From: Alkalihalobacillus pseudalcaliphilus
GTDB taxonomy: Bacteria > Bacillota > Bacilli > Bacillales > Bacillaceae_D
Direction of reading: 5' to 3'
NCBI RefSeq assembly: GCF_028610675.1
Contig: NZ_JAQQWS010000001.1
Location: forward strand, 620,001 to 684,000
Length of the DNA stretch: 64,000 nt
Part shown: positions 51,169 through 60,927 of the stretch, piece after piece
How the letters are laid out: each line of letters starts with the position of its first letter
Numbering within the stretch: position 1 is the stretch's first letter
Program-made: the position numbers and the translations under genes
Notes under the pieces: generated by a model
Seen by the model: only the letters and a program-made list of their open reading frames with translations
Database searches by the model: none
Told to the model about the DNA's origin: nothing

Positions 51169-53091
51169 TTAAGATAAAATCATTTCGACTGGCAATACAC
51201 CTTTTAACTCAGACAATAACTCTAACTCTTCTTGACTACACCAGATCAGAACATTCCCTGAATCTGACTCTGTCCGAATTAATCTTCCGACACCTTGTCT
51301 TAATCGTAAAAGCATATAAGGTAAATCGACCTCTTGAAAAGGAAGCTTGCTTTGAGCTCTTTTAGCATCAAACACTGGATCTTTGGGTGGAAATGGTAAC
51401 GAAGCAATAAGAACTTGAGAAAGAGATTGTCCGGGAATATCAAGGCCCTCCCAAAGATGGTGTGAACATAAAACCGTCGAATTCTCTTGTTGAAATTGTT
51501 GCACTAATACACTTATCTCCTGGTCACCTTCATATAAAATCTCAAAAGGAAACTCTTTATCCTTCATCGTTGATTTAAATGATTCCATTTCTAACTTATT
51601 CGCAAATAAAACAAGCGAACTGCCTTCTTTTTGACGGAGAGCTTCTTCAATCTGTTCCCATTTCCTCTGTTTTTCTTGCTCCATTCGAAGATGAATCGAC
51701 ATTTTGGATTCATAATCAAAAGGAGAATTGACCGAAAATGAGTCGTATGAAGAGATACCAAGATTATGAGCAATAAAAGAGAAATCTTTGTTTTGTGAGA
51801 GTGTTGCTGACGAGAAAATAATCGGTTGATTCTTAGAAAATAGTTCTTCTTTTAAGATAGACTCTACTAACCTTGGCATGATAACAAAGGTCGTCTCTCC
51901 TTCATTTTGCTCTAACCAATAAATTCCTTCATTTTCTTTCATAAAAGTCGTCAATCCATATGATAAGAACTCTACATATTCCTCTATCATCTTGATATGA
52001 TATTCATCTATGGTAAATAACTCAGAGTCAAAGACAAGCTGATCAAGTAGTTGTTCTACTGCTTCGTTTAAGCGGGAAACTAATGACATCATCTTCTGAG
52101 ATCGATGGATATATGCTCTTTGGGAAGCTTCTAATTCTATTGCTTCTTCAACCATCATATCAAACCACTCATCATGAAGTTCAATAATGGTTTCGATCAA
52201 CATTAACGATTCCTCCCGAACATTTTGTTGCATATATCCGGTTAATACATGCGTAAGTGTTTGTGAATGAAAACGGTAAGTTAGCCCTTTTTGAGCGGCA
52301 TACTCTAATAAATGGCCTTCGTCAAAGATTAGACTACTAGCCTCCGGTAATAAAGGTAATTGTCCTTGTCTCTTTCGTGATTCCTTTGTCCAAATGTGCT
52401 CCATGTAAAAGTCTTGAGAACATATAATTAAATCTGTTGCATGACGGTAGTAGTCTCGAGTTAATGTTTGTCCACAGCGATGGCGTAAGTCACAGGTTGA
52501 ACATTGTTGCAAAGGATCCCACGTAATTTTTTCCCATTCGTCATTAGTTAAAGAGCTATATTCTTTTCGGTCACCGTAATGAGAAAAATTTTGCAAGGAA
52601 CCACTTGTCTGGAATACAAAGGACGGTATTTGCTCATAAACTTCATCATACTTTTCATTCGAGCCTTTTGTTACTTCTGTTTCAAGCTTTTTTACACATA
52701 CATATTGGTCACGTGATTTTGCTAACCTTGCATCTATTGTTAAACCAAGTGCTTTTTCAATCTTTTCAATGTCACCATTTTTTTTAACGAGTTGTTCAAT
52801 AAGCGTTTCATCGGCACACGCTATGATTGCTGGTTTTCCCGTATACCTGGCATAACAAAGTGCATATAGGAGGTAAACAATCGTTTTTCCAGTTCCTACT
52901 CCAGCTTCTGCAAAAATGGTTGATTTATTTTTGTAGGCTTGCTCTAACTGAAATGCCATAAAAATTTGTTCATCGCGTAATTCAAATCCTTTTTCAGGCA
53001 AAATATCATAGAAAACATCACCGATATAGTCGCCTAGTTTATCGAAGAATTTTTCGTTTTTTTCTATAGTGAATGGTAATTGTTTGTTCAT
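51169..53091 (-). CDS. DinG/YpvA-family ATP-dependent DNA helicase
   Basis: 640 residues, the length of B. subtilis YpvA. SF2 motifs: Walker A EAGVGTGKTI (about 61-70), DEGH box FDEGHLLE (about 258), and C-terminal SSATLS, LWEGLDIPG and QGVGRLIR (motifs III-VI). Four cysteines between motifs Ia and II (CVKK, then CSTCDLRHRC) fit the [4Fe-4S] cluster of the DinG/XPD helicases. It unwinds DNA 5' to 3' and is linked to repair or replication-fork problems. AGGAG precedes the start at 53091. Confidence 0.92.
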   Translation of the reverse strand: MNKQLPFTIEKNEKFFDKLGDYIGDVFYDILPEKGFELRDEQIFMAFQLEQAYKNKSTIFAEAGVGTGKTIVYLLYALCYARYTGKPAIIACADETLIEQLVKKNGDIEKIEKALGLTIDARLAKSRDQYVCVKKLETEVTKGSNEKYDEVYEQIPSFVFQTSGSLQNFSHYGDRKEYSSLTNDEWEKITWDPLQQCSTCDLRHRCGQTLTRDYYRHATDLIICSQDFYMEHIWTKESRKRQGQLPLLPEASSLIFDEGHLLEYAAQKGLTYRFHSQTLTHVLTGYMQQNVREESLMLIETIIELHDEWFDMMVEEAIELEASQRAYIHRSQKMMSLVSRLNEAVEQLLDQLVFDSELFTIDEYHIKMIEEYVEFLSYGLTTFMKENEGIYWLEQNEGETTFVIMPRLVESILKEELFSKNQPIIFSSATLSQNKDFSFIAHNLGISSYDSFSVNSPFDYESKMSIHLRMEQEKQRKWEQIEEALRQKEGSSLVLFANKLEMESFKSTMKDKEFPFEILYEGDQEISVLVQQFQQENSTVLCSHHLWEGLDIPGQSLSQVLIASLPFPPKDPVFDAKRAQSKLPFQEVDLPYMLLRLRQGVGRLIRTESDSGNVLIWCSQEELELLSELKGVLPVEMILS

Positions 53092-53184
53092 GTATAACTC
53101 CTTTATTTGTTCTAAATTGACATAACTAATTTATTATACATGAACTTTTTTGACGATGGTAGGATTGTATTTTATGGAGGAGGT

Positions 53185-53275
53185 CATATATAAGGTCATT
53201 TATCGTAAGAAGGATGACCAGCTAACTTCAAGGCATGAACTATCACACTTAAGTACACTTTCATCTAAAACTTAA
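53185..53275 (-). repeat. Module III of the repeat family, isolated copy J
   Basis: Read on the minus strand: AGATGAAAGTGTACTTAAGT, GATAGTTCATGCCTTGAAGT and TAGCTGGTCATCCTTC. The same module opens copy F at 49.0 kb and closes copy D at 19.9 kb. It lies between the DinG-type and gerC genes and holds no gene. Confidence 0.7.
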
Positions 53276-53278
53276 TCC

Positions 53279-54469
53279 TTAATTTTCAAAACGGTTCTTT
53301 TCTTTACTCGCTTCTTCAGCACTTTGATCATATTTTAATAAACCAGAGTGAATAATTGTTACTTGTACTTTTATATCCCCTAATGAATCTTCTTCCAATT
53401 TGAATTCATTTTTGGTTAATTCTTTCCATAATTGAAAATGATGGACATACGTATAATATTCAAGCCCATAAATATCAATTTCTTTCTCATTAGCCTTTTT
53501 ATACGTTTCCCTTACTTGATTTTTTATTATGTCCTCAGACATATCTTCTAGCTCCGTTTGGGTCGAATCCGACATTAATTCATTTAAGTCTGCTTTTATT
53601 TTAATATCCATATTATATCTAGGTTTTCCGTTTTGATTGACCAATTCAATTTCTACATCACTTGGACCAAATACTAATACACCTAATTTCTCATTGTCCT
53701 TTTCTAAAAATAATGGGTAACGTTCGTTATCCTTTGTCGCCCAATGAATACCGTTAAAATCTTTTAAACTTAAAAACCCTTTATATTCACTGTCTTTGAG
53801 GAAATACATCCCATCGTATTCCATCTTATCGATTGATTTTTTATTTTGATTCCATTGAGTATGGTTAATGCTGAGAGAAGGAATACTTACATCTTTCCCA
53901 GGTTCTTTTAATTCGATTAATACATCTTTTAAGCGTTTTGCTTGCAAATATGTACGTTGTTCCAATATCTCGTTTGGTTTATGTAGTAAAGTTAATAAGG
54001 TGGATAAGTTAAAAAAGGCAGGGGTTGCAAATAAGTCATCAATTGGTTCGGATGTCGCAAAAACCCATTGTGAAAGTCGTGATTCTGGATAACGAATATA
54101 TCCATCAATCACTTCATCGATACCATTCTCTAATAGTCTTTGTGAAAACACGATTGATGTAACGTGACTCCACATAGTTTTCATTTGAGCTGTTTTATAA
54201 AGGTCTGTTAATGCCATATTAACCGTTTTCCCTTCACCACGCCCTATAAAGACGATTGGTTCTGAGCCAGGAGGTTGTTCGTTTCTTGCAACGAATGTAA
54301 AATCTAACATCTGAGCAAATGAGATAAATATATCTCTTTCTTGATCATAATCTAATCCGACAGCTACTACATAATTGACGTCTTGTATATCATATAAATC
54401 CCAACAACCAGTCAACATGCATACGGTCAACAACACTATGATCACCTTCACGATAATTTTTTTACACAT
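53279..54469 (-). CDS. Germinant receptor C subunit, lipoprotein (first ger operon)
   Basis: 396 residues from the ATG at 54469 (AAGGATGG upstream); earlier in-frame ATGs lack a site and would put charged residues before the signal peptide. The lipobox LTGC (about 17-20) anchors the protein in the spore inner membrane. VNYVVAVGLDYDQERDIFIS and the C-terminal Ger(x)C domain (about 190-385) are typical. It is the last gene of an operon ordered B-A-C, overlapping nothing and starting 15 bases after the gerA stop codon. Confidence 0.92.
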   Translation of the reverse strand: MCKKIIVKVIIVLLTVCMLTGCWDLYDIQDVNYVVAVGLDYDQERDIFISFAQMLDFTFVARNEQPPGSEPIVFIGRGEGKTVNMALTDLYKTAQMKTMWSHVTSIVFSQRLLENGIDEVIDGYIRYPESRLSQWVFATSEPIDDLFATPAFFNLSTLLTLLHKPNEILEQRTYLQAKRLKDVLIELKEPGKDVSIPSLSINHTQWNQNKKSIDKMEYDGMYFLKDSEYKGFLSLKDFNGIHWATKDNERYPLFLEKDNEKLGVLVFGPSDVEIELVNQNGKPRYNMDIKIKADLNELMSDSTQTELEDMSEDIIKNQVRETYKKANEKEIDIYGLEYYTYVHHFQLWKELTKNEFKLEEDSLGDIKVQVTIIHSGLLKYDQSAEEASKEKNRFEN

Positions 54470-54483
54470 ATTGACCATCCTTA

Positions 54484-55971
54484 TTATTTCTTTAACATTT
54501 TTGGGAGAGCGACGTGTGAGCTTTTCGGTCGATCTAATATAGCGGCTATCCATTCTTTAAAGGATACCGGAGCGATCGGTTCCAAATATCCCACACCAAA
54601 AGAAGTGAGGCCAGCTGCATACACAACAATAAAAAATAAACTTAAGAAAAAGCCATACATACCTAGTAAAGAAGCACCACTTAAAACAAATAACCGAAAA
54701 ATTGTAACAGAACCTAATAGAGATTGATTAATTAATGTAAATTGAGCAACAGCGGCAACAGCCATAACAACTAGTAAGGTCGGAGATGTTAACCCAGCCC
54801 GAATTGCAGCATCTCCAACAATAAGTCCTCCAATTACTGCAATGGTTTGTCCTACTGATTTAGGCAGCCTAACACCTGCTTCCCTAAAAATCTCAAACAT
54901 CCAAATCATTAAGAAGGCTTCCATTGGACCTGAGAATGGGATACCGAATCTAGAATTTGTAATCGTTGCTAGTAAATATAAAGGTATTTGTTCGACATTA
55001 TAGGAAGCTAATGCGATATAAAATCCAGGTAAAAATATGGCTACTATAAAAGCAAAAAGGCGTAGTAACCTTTCTAAAGCAACAAAATAAAAAGGATGAT
55101 AGAAGTCCTCAGGTGATTTAATTTGTTCAGTGAGATTAGAAGGTGCAATTAATGCCATAGGAGATCCATCAATAATAATCCCAAATCTTCCCCTTCTTAA
55201 GCTTTGTGCTAAAAAATCAGCCCTCCCACAATAATTCACCAAAGGAAATAAAGACAAACGATTATTACCCAAATATTCTTCTAGCTGCTGACTACTTTCC
55301 AAATAATCAATTTTACATGAGTTAAGTCTTTCAATAACAATTTCTATCAATTCAGTGCTAATCGTTTTCTCCAAATAAACCAAAGCAATGGTCGTTTGAC
55401 TTTTTTCACCTAATAAAAATTCGCGGTTCTTAAGTAACGGTGTTTTAAGTCTTTTTCTTAATAGTGAAATATTCGTATCCAGTTCCTCGGTAAACCCATC
55501 CCTCGGCCCTTTTATCGAGATTTCTGTAGCCGATTCTTCCGTTTCACGCTTCGCGATATCAGACATCTTTCTATATAATAGTGATTTTTCACTTTCATGT
55601 TCTATGAAAATGACTAAATCACCTGATAATAAACGTTCAAATAAGCCACGGTCTGTTTCAATGCTATGAAAAGCTAATTTATGTAAAAAAACAAAACTCA
55701 CATCCGCGTCATGATTATTCATCTCTGCTGCTTGCGGTAAAACATATTCATTTAATTGCTTTAAATCGACCATGACATCTGAATAAATAAAGGTCACTAC
55801 AAGATCGTCTCGATAATTCACCGTTACAAATTCAAAGTCCTCAGCATTTTTAAATTCATTTTTTAGCTTTGCCAAGTCCCAATCTGATAATGAATGTTGG
55901 TCAAATAACTGTTCATTAATGGCTTGGTCATTTTCTTCACTAGATGCTCTCATTCTTGTTAGTCTTTTCAT
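54484..55971 (-). CDS. Germinant receptor A subunit (first ger operon)
   Basis: 495 residues of the GerA family: a soluble N-terminal half with ISIKGPRDGFTEELDTNISL (about 150-170), then four to five membrane segments from about 290 (FYFVALERLLRLFAFIVA) to 470, with LVNYCGRADFLAQSLRRGRFG between. It forms the germinant-binding receptor core with the B and C subunits in the spore inner membrane. Its start overlaps the gerB gene by 16 bases. GGAGGTAG lies just upstream. Confidence 0.93.
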   Translation of the reverse strand: MKRLTRMRASSEENDQAINEQLFDQHSLSDWDLAKLKNEFKNAEDFEFVTVNYRDDLVVTFIYSDVMVDLKQLNEYVLPQAAEMNNHDADVSFVFLHKLAFHSIETDRGLFERLLSGDLVIFIEHESEKSLLYRKMSDIAKRETEESATEISIKGPRDGFTEELDTNISLLRKRLKTPLLKNREFLLGEKSQTTIALVYLEKTISTELIEIVIERLNSCKIDYLESSQQLEEYLGNNRLSLFPLVNYCGRADFLAQSLRRGRFGIIIDGSPMALIAPSNLTEQIKSPEDFYHPFYFVALERLLRLFAFIVAIFLPGFYIALASYNVEQIPLYLLATITNSRFGIPFSGPMEAFLMIWMFEIFREAGVRLPKSVGQTIAVIGGLIVGDAAIRAGLTSPTLLVVMAVAAVAQFTLINQSLLGSVTIFRLFVLSGASLLGMYGFFLSLFFIVVYAAGLTSFGVGYLEPIAPVSFKEWIAAILDRPKSSHVALPKMLKK

Positions 55972-57055
55972 AATGACTACCTCCTTTCCTTTTCCTAATA
56001 GCTAAGAGAACAAATATTAAGATAGAAAACATATAAAATGAAAATACGCTCTGCATATAGACTTCGTAAAACCAAATTGAATCAGTTATAAAAGTAATAG
56101 GAGAGATCGTCACAAATAAATAGATAACCGCAACGATTACATAGACATAGATTATCTGTTTAAGTTTAAATAGATATTTGGCAATTTCACCAAGCAAATA
56201 AAATTCAAAAGCTAGACGTATAAATGCTCCAGATAACCATTGATAAATAGATAAAAAATCGACATTTGATATATAATCACCGATTTGAACGAGTAGCCAT
56301 TGTTCAAATGCCGGAAATCTCATTAAAGAAGAGAAGGGGCCAAATGCAGCAATGGAACCCATTAAAGGACCTAAAGTTAAGCCTATTAATAAAAAACTTA
56401 ACCATATTAAATGACTTGTTTTAAGTTTTTTATTTAAATGGTGATGAATAAACAAAACTGATATTAATTCCAGTGTAGATGCTACAATATATAAGATTGT
56501 TATGGCAATATCATTAAAAGACTGCGTGAATAGCGGAAATAATAACTGGTAATCTTTATACTGAAAATTGGCAGTCATCACAAAATATCCAGCAAGAAGG
56601 ACAAAAGGGAGTAATATCGTTGCGACGATTCCAATTGTCCTTAAACCTTTAATCACTAAAAACAAGACTAAGAAAAGTAAGGCTAAAGTTGTCACAAGAA
56701 GGGGAGTTTGTCTTAAATATGTAACCTGTGTCCAATCAATCACTCCTTTTAATGTTAAAAGTGCGTTAATAAAAAAGTGGAAAAAAAATAAAAGAGCTAC
56801 GACTACCGCTAAAAAATGGTTACTTTTTTGTTCTACCCATACAAGAAATGGAGTATGACCTAGACGTTTCATAACGAACCCAATTAGGCAAACAAAAATT
56901 ACAATAATCGGAAAAGCGATTGATACAGCAATCCAAGAATCTTTCCCTGAATTTTGTAAGAGAATAGGAATCATTTGGACATGATTGACAAGCCCTATAG
57001 ATAATAGCAAGATAAAAAATACTTGTTTAATCGTCATTTCACTTTTGCTAATCAT
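55940..57055 (-). CDS. Germinant receptor B subunit, amino-acid-permease-like (first ger operon)
   Basis: 371 residues from the ATG at 57055 (GAGGAATC upstream; a start 15 bases earlier overlaps that site). About ten membrane segments in the APC/GerB pattern, from QVFFILLLSIGLVNHVQMIP through a conserved FGPFSSLMRFPAFEQW block (about 245). GerB subunits are the probable ligand-binding transporters of the receptor, acting in the spore inner membrane. It is the first gene of the operon, an order (B, A, C) that differs from the common A-B-C. Confidence 0.9.
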   Translation of the reverse strand: MISKSEMTIKQVFFILLLSIGLVNHVQMIPILLQNSGKDSWIAVSIAFPIIVIFVCLIGFVMKRLGHTPFLVWVEQKSNHFLAVVVALLFFFHFFINALLTLKGVIDWTQVTYLRQTPLLVTTLALLFLVLFLVIKGLRTIGIVATILLPFVLLAGYFVMTANFQYKDYQLLFPLFTQSFNDIAITILYIVASTLELISVLFIHHHLNKKLKTSHLIWLSFLLIGLTLGPLMGSIAAFGPFSSLMRFPAFEQWLLVQIGDYISNVDFLSIYQWLSGAFIRLAFEFYLLGEIAKYLFKLKQIIYVYVIVAVIYLFVTISPITFITDSIWFYEVYMQSVFSFYMFSILIFVLLAIRKRKGGSHYEKTNKNESI

Positions 57056-57152
57056 AAGATTCCTCCTCACTGTACATATCCTTTATGATTAACTTCCCCC
57101 AATAGAAGGTCATATTATGCATCTAATCTTTCTTTGAAACAAAGAAGCATAA

Positions 57153-57196
57153 AAAAAGCCTGACCTTTCGTTTTTCAACAAAGGGTCGAGCTTTTA
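57153..57196 (-). terminator. Terminator after the YhfP-like oxidoreductase gene
   Basis: On the minus strand AAAGCTCGACCCTTTG pairs with CGAAAGGTCAGGCTTT, with two mismatches, followed by TTTTT. Confidence 0.75.
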
Positions 57197-57217
57197 TAGG
57201 AGAATAATAGTAGGAGA

Positions 57218-58216
57218 TTATTTTACTTTTATAACGGTTCGTCCTTTATGCGTCCCTGCTGTTATCTTCGTTAAAACGTGTTCTACTTCAGATAAAGGCA
57301 CAACAGATTTAAGCTCTTTTATTTGCTCAGGATCATGCAATTTGTCCGCAATGAAGCTCCATATCGCTAACCTTGTTTCGCTCGGACAATGAACAGAATC
57401 GATCCCTACTAGATTAACACCACGTAATATAAATGGCATCACTGTCGTTGGGATAGAGACTCCTCCCGTTAAACCACTTACGGCAACAGTCCCATTATAC
57501 GCTAGCTGAGCCAATACATTCGCCAAAGTTTGGCCACCTACTGGATCAACGGCAGCTTGCCAGTGACTTTTTTGCAAAGGACGTGTATTGGCTTCTGACA
57601 ACGTTTGACGTTCAATGACTGATTGAGCCCCTAGTTTGCGCAAATAAGAAGTTTCACTCTCTTTTCCTGTGCTAGCCGTAACATCAAAACCAAGTCTTGA
57701 TAACATATAAACGGCTAAACTACCAACACCACCCGTTGCCCCTGTTACTAGCACAGGACCTTTGTTTGGATCGACCCCTTCATCAAGTAAGCGTTTTATC
57801 GATAAAGCGGCTGTAAATCCAGCTGTGCCGTATATCATCGCCTCCTCTAATGTAAGATTAGCTGGTAACGGTACAACCCAATTGCTAGGAACACGAGCAT
57901 ATTCAGCATAACCACCAAAATGACCAGTTCCTAAGTCATAGCTAGTGACAATCACCGGTTCGCCTGCTTGAAATTGCTGATTTTGTGAGGATACAATTTC
58001 TCCAGCTAAGTCGATACCAGGAATCATCGGATATTTAGTAACTACTTTATTGTTGGTTAATAATGTCATACCATCCTTATAATTAACACTCGAATAATGG
58101 ACCTTGATTAAGACTTCCCCAGGTGGTAAATCTTCTAATGTGATTGTTCGAATTCCTCTTTTTATTTCCTTCGTTTCTTCATTCTGCTCAATCCAAAACG
58201 CTTTAAAAGTTGTCAT
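57218..58216 (-). CDS. Zinc-independent quinone oxidoreductase of the YhdH/YhfP type
   Basis: 332 residues from the ATG at 58216 (GAGGAG upstream; the frame opens 14 codons earlier in a repeat). It is a medium-chain reductase lacking the zinc ligands: VNYKDGMTLL (about 45) and PMIPGIDLAGEIVSS, nucleotide-binding VTGATGGVGSLAVYML (about 152-167) and VDPVGGQTLANVLAQL. Members include acrylyl-CoA reductases (AcuI/YhdH). It uses NADPH. Monocistronic with a terminator; a repeat element lies 19 bases upstream of its start. Confidence 0.9.
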   Translation of the reverse strand: MTTFKAFWIEQNEETKEIKRGIRTITLEDLPPGEVLIKVHYSSVNYKDGMTLLTNNKVVTKYPMIPGIDLAGEIVSSQNQQFQAGEPVIVTSYDLGTGHFGGYAEYARVPSNWVVPLPANLTLEEAMIYGTAGFTAALSIKRLLDEGVDPNKGPVLVTGATGGVGSLAVYMLSRLGFDVTASTGKESETSYLRKLGAQSVIERQTLSEANTRPLQKSHWQAAVDPVGGQTLANVLAQLAYNGTVAVSGLTGGVSIPTTVMPFILRGVNLVGIDSVHCPSETRLAIWSFIADKLHDPEQIKELKSVVPLSEVEHVLTKITAGTHKGRTVIKVK

Positions 58217-58234
58217 TCGAAAATCTCCTCTCGA

Positions 58235-58565
58235 TTTGTATAAAGTTAGTGCGAACATGAAGCATTGCTCAGCGCTACCGAAAATTATGCTCCGCGTCCT
58301 GTGGGCTGGTGCTGAACTAACTGCACAGCCAGTGGATTACAGCCCGCCACAACGTCCCGCGTGAGTCTCCGCATATTTTGTCCGCTTGGTTACTACTAAT
58401 TCTCAAGTTCTCAAAACAATTTAACACCATTTATTTAAAATGAAAATGAACAAAAACTAATTGAATTGAGTGTCAACAGTCAAAGAGCCAAACTCAACAT
58501 TCCTCTTTGTTAGTGGTGGAGCTGATTTTGCTCAACCATCGGCGTTTTGTATGCTCATAACTAGT
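58235..58565 (+). repeat. Composite intergenic repeat, copy G (type II core and linker)
   Basis: TTGTATAAAGTTAGTGCGAA and GAAGCATTGCTCAGCGCTAC start a type II core with GCGTCCTGTGGGCTGGTGCT, CCGCCACAACGTCCCGCG and GAGTCTCCGCATATTTTG. The linker has AATGAACAAAAACTAATTG, TCAACAGTCAAAGAGCC and TTTGTTAGTGGTGGAG. It reaches almost to the stop of the DinB-like gene and holds no gene. Confidence 0.85.
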
Positions 58566-58573
58566 ATTACTGC

Positions 58574-59062
58574 TTATTTGTACGCTTCTAAATCTTCTTT
58601 TGTTGGTCCAAATAAACCAGGTACTTTTAGTCCTGCTTGTCTCATTAATACGGTCATTTGCCCACGGTGATGTGTTTGATGTAATAAAACCAATTGGAGG
58701 AGACGACCAACTGTCATCGCTTCTCCATACATATCGATTTCTTTAGCTAAGTTCTGATCCGTCCAATTAGAATCGACAAAGTGATTAACATCCTTGGTTA
58801 CTTGTTGATATGTAGCTAAAATCTGTTCGGCATCATTGGGATTATCGGCTTGTTGTTTTACTGAAGAAAATGAAATGCCAGCCAATTGACCAAGGCTTGA
58901 GATAGAAACTACTAAGTGCCAACTTAACCAACCTAAAGAATTATGGTCTTCGACAATCGATTGAGATAGTGTTTCGTTTGTTAAATTGCGTAAAACCATT
59001 GTTGTTCTTTCTGTTTCTGTTGCCCATTCTGCTAAAAATGCTTGCTTACTTTGAAATGCCAT
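58574..59062 (-). CDS. DinB-family protein (YfiT-like metal-binding helical bundle)
   Basis: 162 residues forming four helices. The metal-binding histidines are in LSWHLVVSIS (about 48) and LHQTHHRGQMTVLMRQAG (about 128-145, the HHRGQ hallmark). The Bacillus family members (DinB/YfiT/YisT) bind a divalent metal and are linked to thiol-dependent detoxification, but the function of this protein is unproven. GGAGG precedes the start at 59062. Confidence 0.9.
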   Translation of the reverse strand: MAFQSKQAFLAEWATETERTTMVLRNLTNETLSQSIVEDHNSLGWLSWHLVVSISSLGQLAGISFSSVKQQADNPNDAEQILATYQQVTKDVNHFVDSNWTDQNLAKEIDMYGEAMTVGRLLQLVLLHQTHHRGQMTVLMRQAGLKVPGLFGPTKEDLEAYK

Positions 59063-59202
59063 GTAAATTCCTCCTTTTGATTTTCAATTATAAGTATACC
59101 CAAATAGTAAAGGTGCTTACAAAGTAATTGCTTACGTTTCTGCGCTTTTCTATATCACAAGGTCCTCATTTTACTCGGGCTCTCCCTACAACACCGGCCA
59201 TA

Positions 59203-59241
59203 AAAAAACTTACCATCCCCTTGGGTTTGGTAAGTTTTTTT
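59203..59241. terminator. Bidirectional terminator after the 125-residue gene
   Basis: AAAAAAACTTACCA and TGGTAAGTTTTTTT pair perfectly around a 12-base loop, with T tracts on both strands. Confidence 0.9.
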
Positions 59242-59247
59242 AGATAA

Positions 59248-59625
59248 CTATTGAACAAGCTTCATTAGTTCGTTTTGTTTTTCTTCTGTTAGCTGAATCA
59301 TGTTTTTCTTAATGGTTTTAACTAATAGAGGTTTATTTTTATAATAAGGATCTTTTCCTGCTGTGTAATAATATTTAATGACTTCTTCTTCTTTAATAAA
59401 ATTCTTTCCTAGCTTTAATAATTTCGTGATAGGCATTTTATCAAATTGGTTAAGTTCCTCGTTATTCTCTTCTTGAAAAGCTGGCTTTGATTCTGGTATT
59501 CTTTCTTGTTTCATGACCACCTCAACACGATGGGGGTTTTGAATGACTCTCTTTGCTACTTTATTACGGATTCTCTTTTTCTTCGATCGAACCTTTACAT
59601 CTGCCTGTGTGATTACTTTGCTCAT
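59248..59625 (-). CDS. Small basic protein of unknown function at the end of the second ger operon
   Basis: 125 residues from the ATG at 59625, which follows AAGGAGTAG; the frame opens 35 codons earlier, overlapping the previous gene's end. The N-terminal half is very basic (SKVITQADVKVRSKKKRIRN); the C-terminal half is helical and lysine/glutamate-rich. No membrane segment or signal peptide. Not recognised. It lies 105 bases after the gerC-type gene and before the terminator, so it is probably part of the same operon; a role in germination or spore DNA binding is only a guess. Confidence 0.7.
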   Translation of the reverse strand: MSKVITQADVKVRSKKKRIRNKVAKRVIQNPHRVEVVMKQERIPESKPAFQEENNEELNQFDKMPITKLLKLGKNFIKEEEVIKYYYTAGKDPYYKNKPLLVKTIKKNMIQLTEEKQNELMKLVQ

Positions 59626-59730
59626 AAAACTACTCCTTACTTGTATTCCATTATTTCTGTCTAGTCCTTTACAATCGTCTAGTCTATCAATAAACGGCTT
59701 TTTTGACCATGTTAAAAATTGGAATTCCAT

Positions 59731-60927
59731 TCACTGCTTAAATTGGTAAGGGGCTGTTGTCGTACCAAACCTTTTGATTTTCACCTCAATATCCAATTCT
59801 ACTTCAAAATCTTGTAATCGTTCTTGCCAAATTTCTTCATTTTCTGCCCAGTAGTCTGGATGCTCCTTTTTTAATAAATCACCTAAACCAACAAAATCAG
59901 ATTGATACTTTTTAATCGCCTCAAATGTTTCTACGAGGATATCGTATAATTCTTCCTCAGCCATGAGTTGATATTTCTTTAAGTCGTTTTTCAAAATTGG
60001 GTTATATCGGCAAGATGTTTCAGCCAATTCTGCTTTTACATATACTTTTGTTTGAAAAACAGGCTTTCCGTTTTGAATCGTACTCCCGACTCTTAGATTC
60101 CCACCTGTTATTTCCATAGTGAAATTATGCTTATCCCCTTCTTGACAATTGATCGGTCCTAATACCGAAAATTGTTCCGCTTTTAAATAATTTAAGCCAA
60201 TACTTTCACGTTCATTTAACCACCCAATTAATTGATCATCTTTAAAAACACCTAATGTTGTTAACTGTAAATCTTCATATTGATTCACTTGTTTAACATT
60301 TGATTCAGATTCGCCTTCTGATTGATTACTACTGCTATATAAGGTAACCCCTGTTAATACAGGTTCTAACCCTTTTGTTGCCAATGAGTTAATCAGTTCA
60401 TTCATTTTTATCCCTCTTGTTGGAGACCACACGTCTTCAGATAACAGTAAAGATGTATACATTTTATTTGCAGGTATTTTTTCTAATGGAGTTAAAATAC
60501 TAATAATCTCCTCTGCCCGGTAGTCCTTAGCGATTAATAGAAAAAAATCAGGACGTATCTCATTATATCTCGTAAAAAAGTCTAAAATTTCGGAAATCCC
60601 ATTTTCGGCCAATTGTTCATTAACAATGACGGTTCTCGTATGAGCAATATAAATTTCTCTAGATACGAGCGTACTCATTTTTTTAACAGCTTCCAAAACC
60701 GAGTCCGCTTTCATGGAGTATACGAAAACGGGAATTTGATTAGAACTTCCATTCTGAGCAATCTCTGAAGGATTTAATATTTGCATCGAAACCACATATT
60801 CCTCATCTATATAATCAATGCCAATGGCTGTGACGATGCCTATTTCATTTAATTCGACATTGCTCCAACAAGCCGTTAACATACACATCATTAAAATATA
60901 AATGGCACTCTTTTTGATCAAGGTCAT
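59731..60927 (-). CDS. Germinant receptor C subunit, lipoprotein (second ger operon)
   Basis: 398 residues. The signal peptide ends in the lipobox LTAC (about 17-20), followed by WSNVELNEIGIVTAIGIDY, a GerC hallmark. AEEIISILTPLEKIPANKMY and a C-terminal Ger(x)C domain follow. Its start overlaps the gerA stop by 4 bases (ATGA). Anchored on the outer face of the spore inner membrane, needed for receptor function. Confidence 0.93.
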   Translation of the reverse strand: MTLIKKSAIYILMMCMLTACWSNVELNEIGIVTAIGIDYIDEEYVVSMQILNPSEIAQNGSSNQIPVFVYSMKADSVLEAVKKMSTLVSREIYIAHTRTVIVNEQLAENGISEILDFFTRYNEIRPDFFLLIAKDYRAEEIISILTPLEKIPANKMYTSLLLSEDVWSPTRGIKMNELINSLATKGLEPVLTGVTLYSSSNQSEGESESNVKQVNQYEDLQLTTLGVFKDDQLIGWLNERESIGLNYLKAEQFSVLGPINCQEGDKHNFTMEITGGNLRVGSTIQNGKPVFQTKVYVKAELAETSCRYNPILKNDLKKYQLMAEEELYDILVETFEAIKKYQSDFVGLGDLLKKEHPDYWAENEEIWQERLQDFEVELDIEVKIKRFGTTTAPYQFKQ

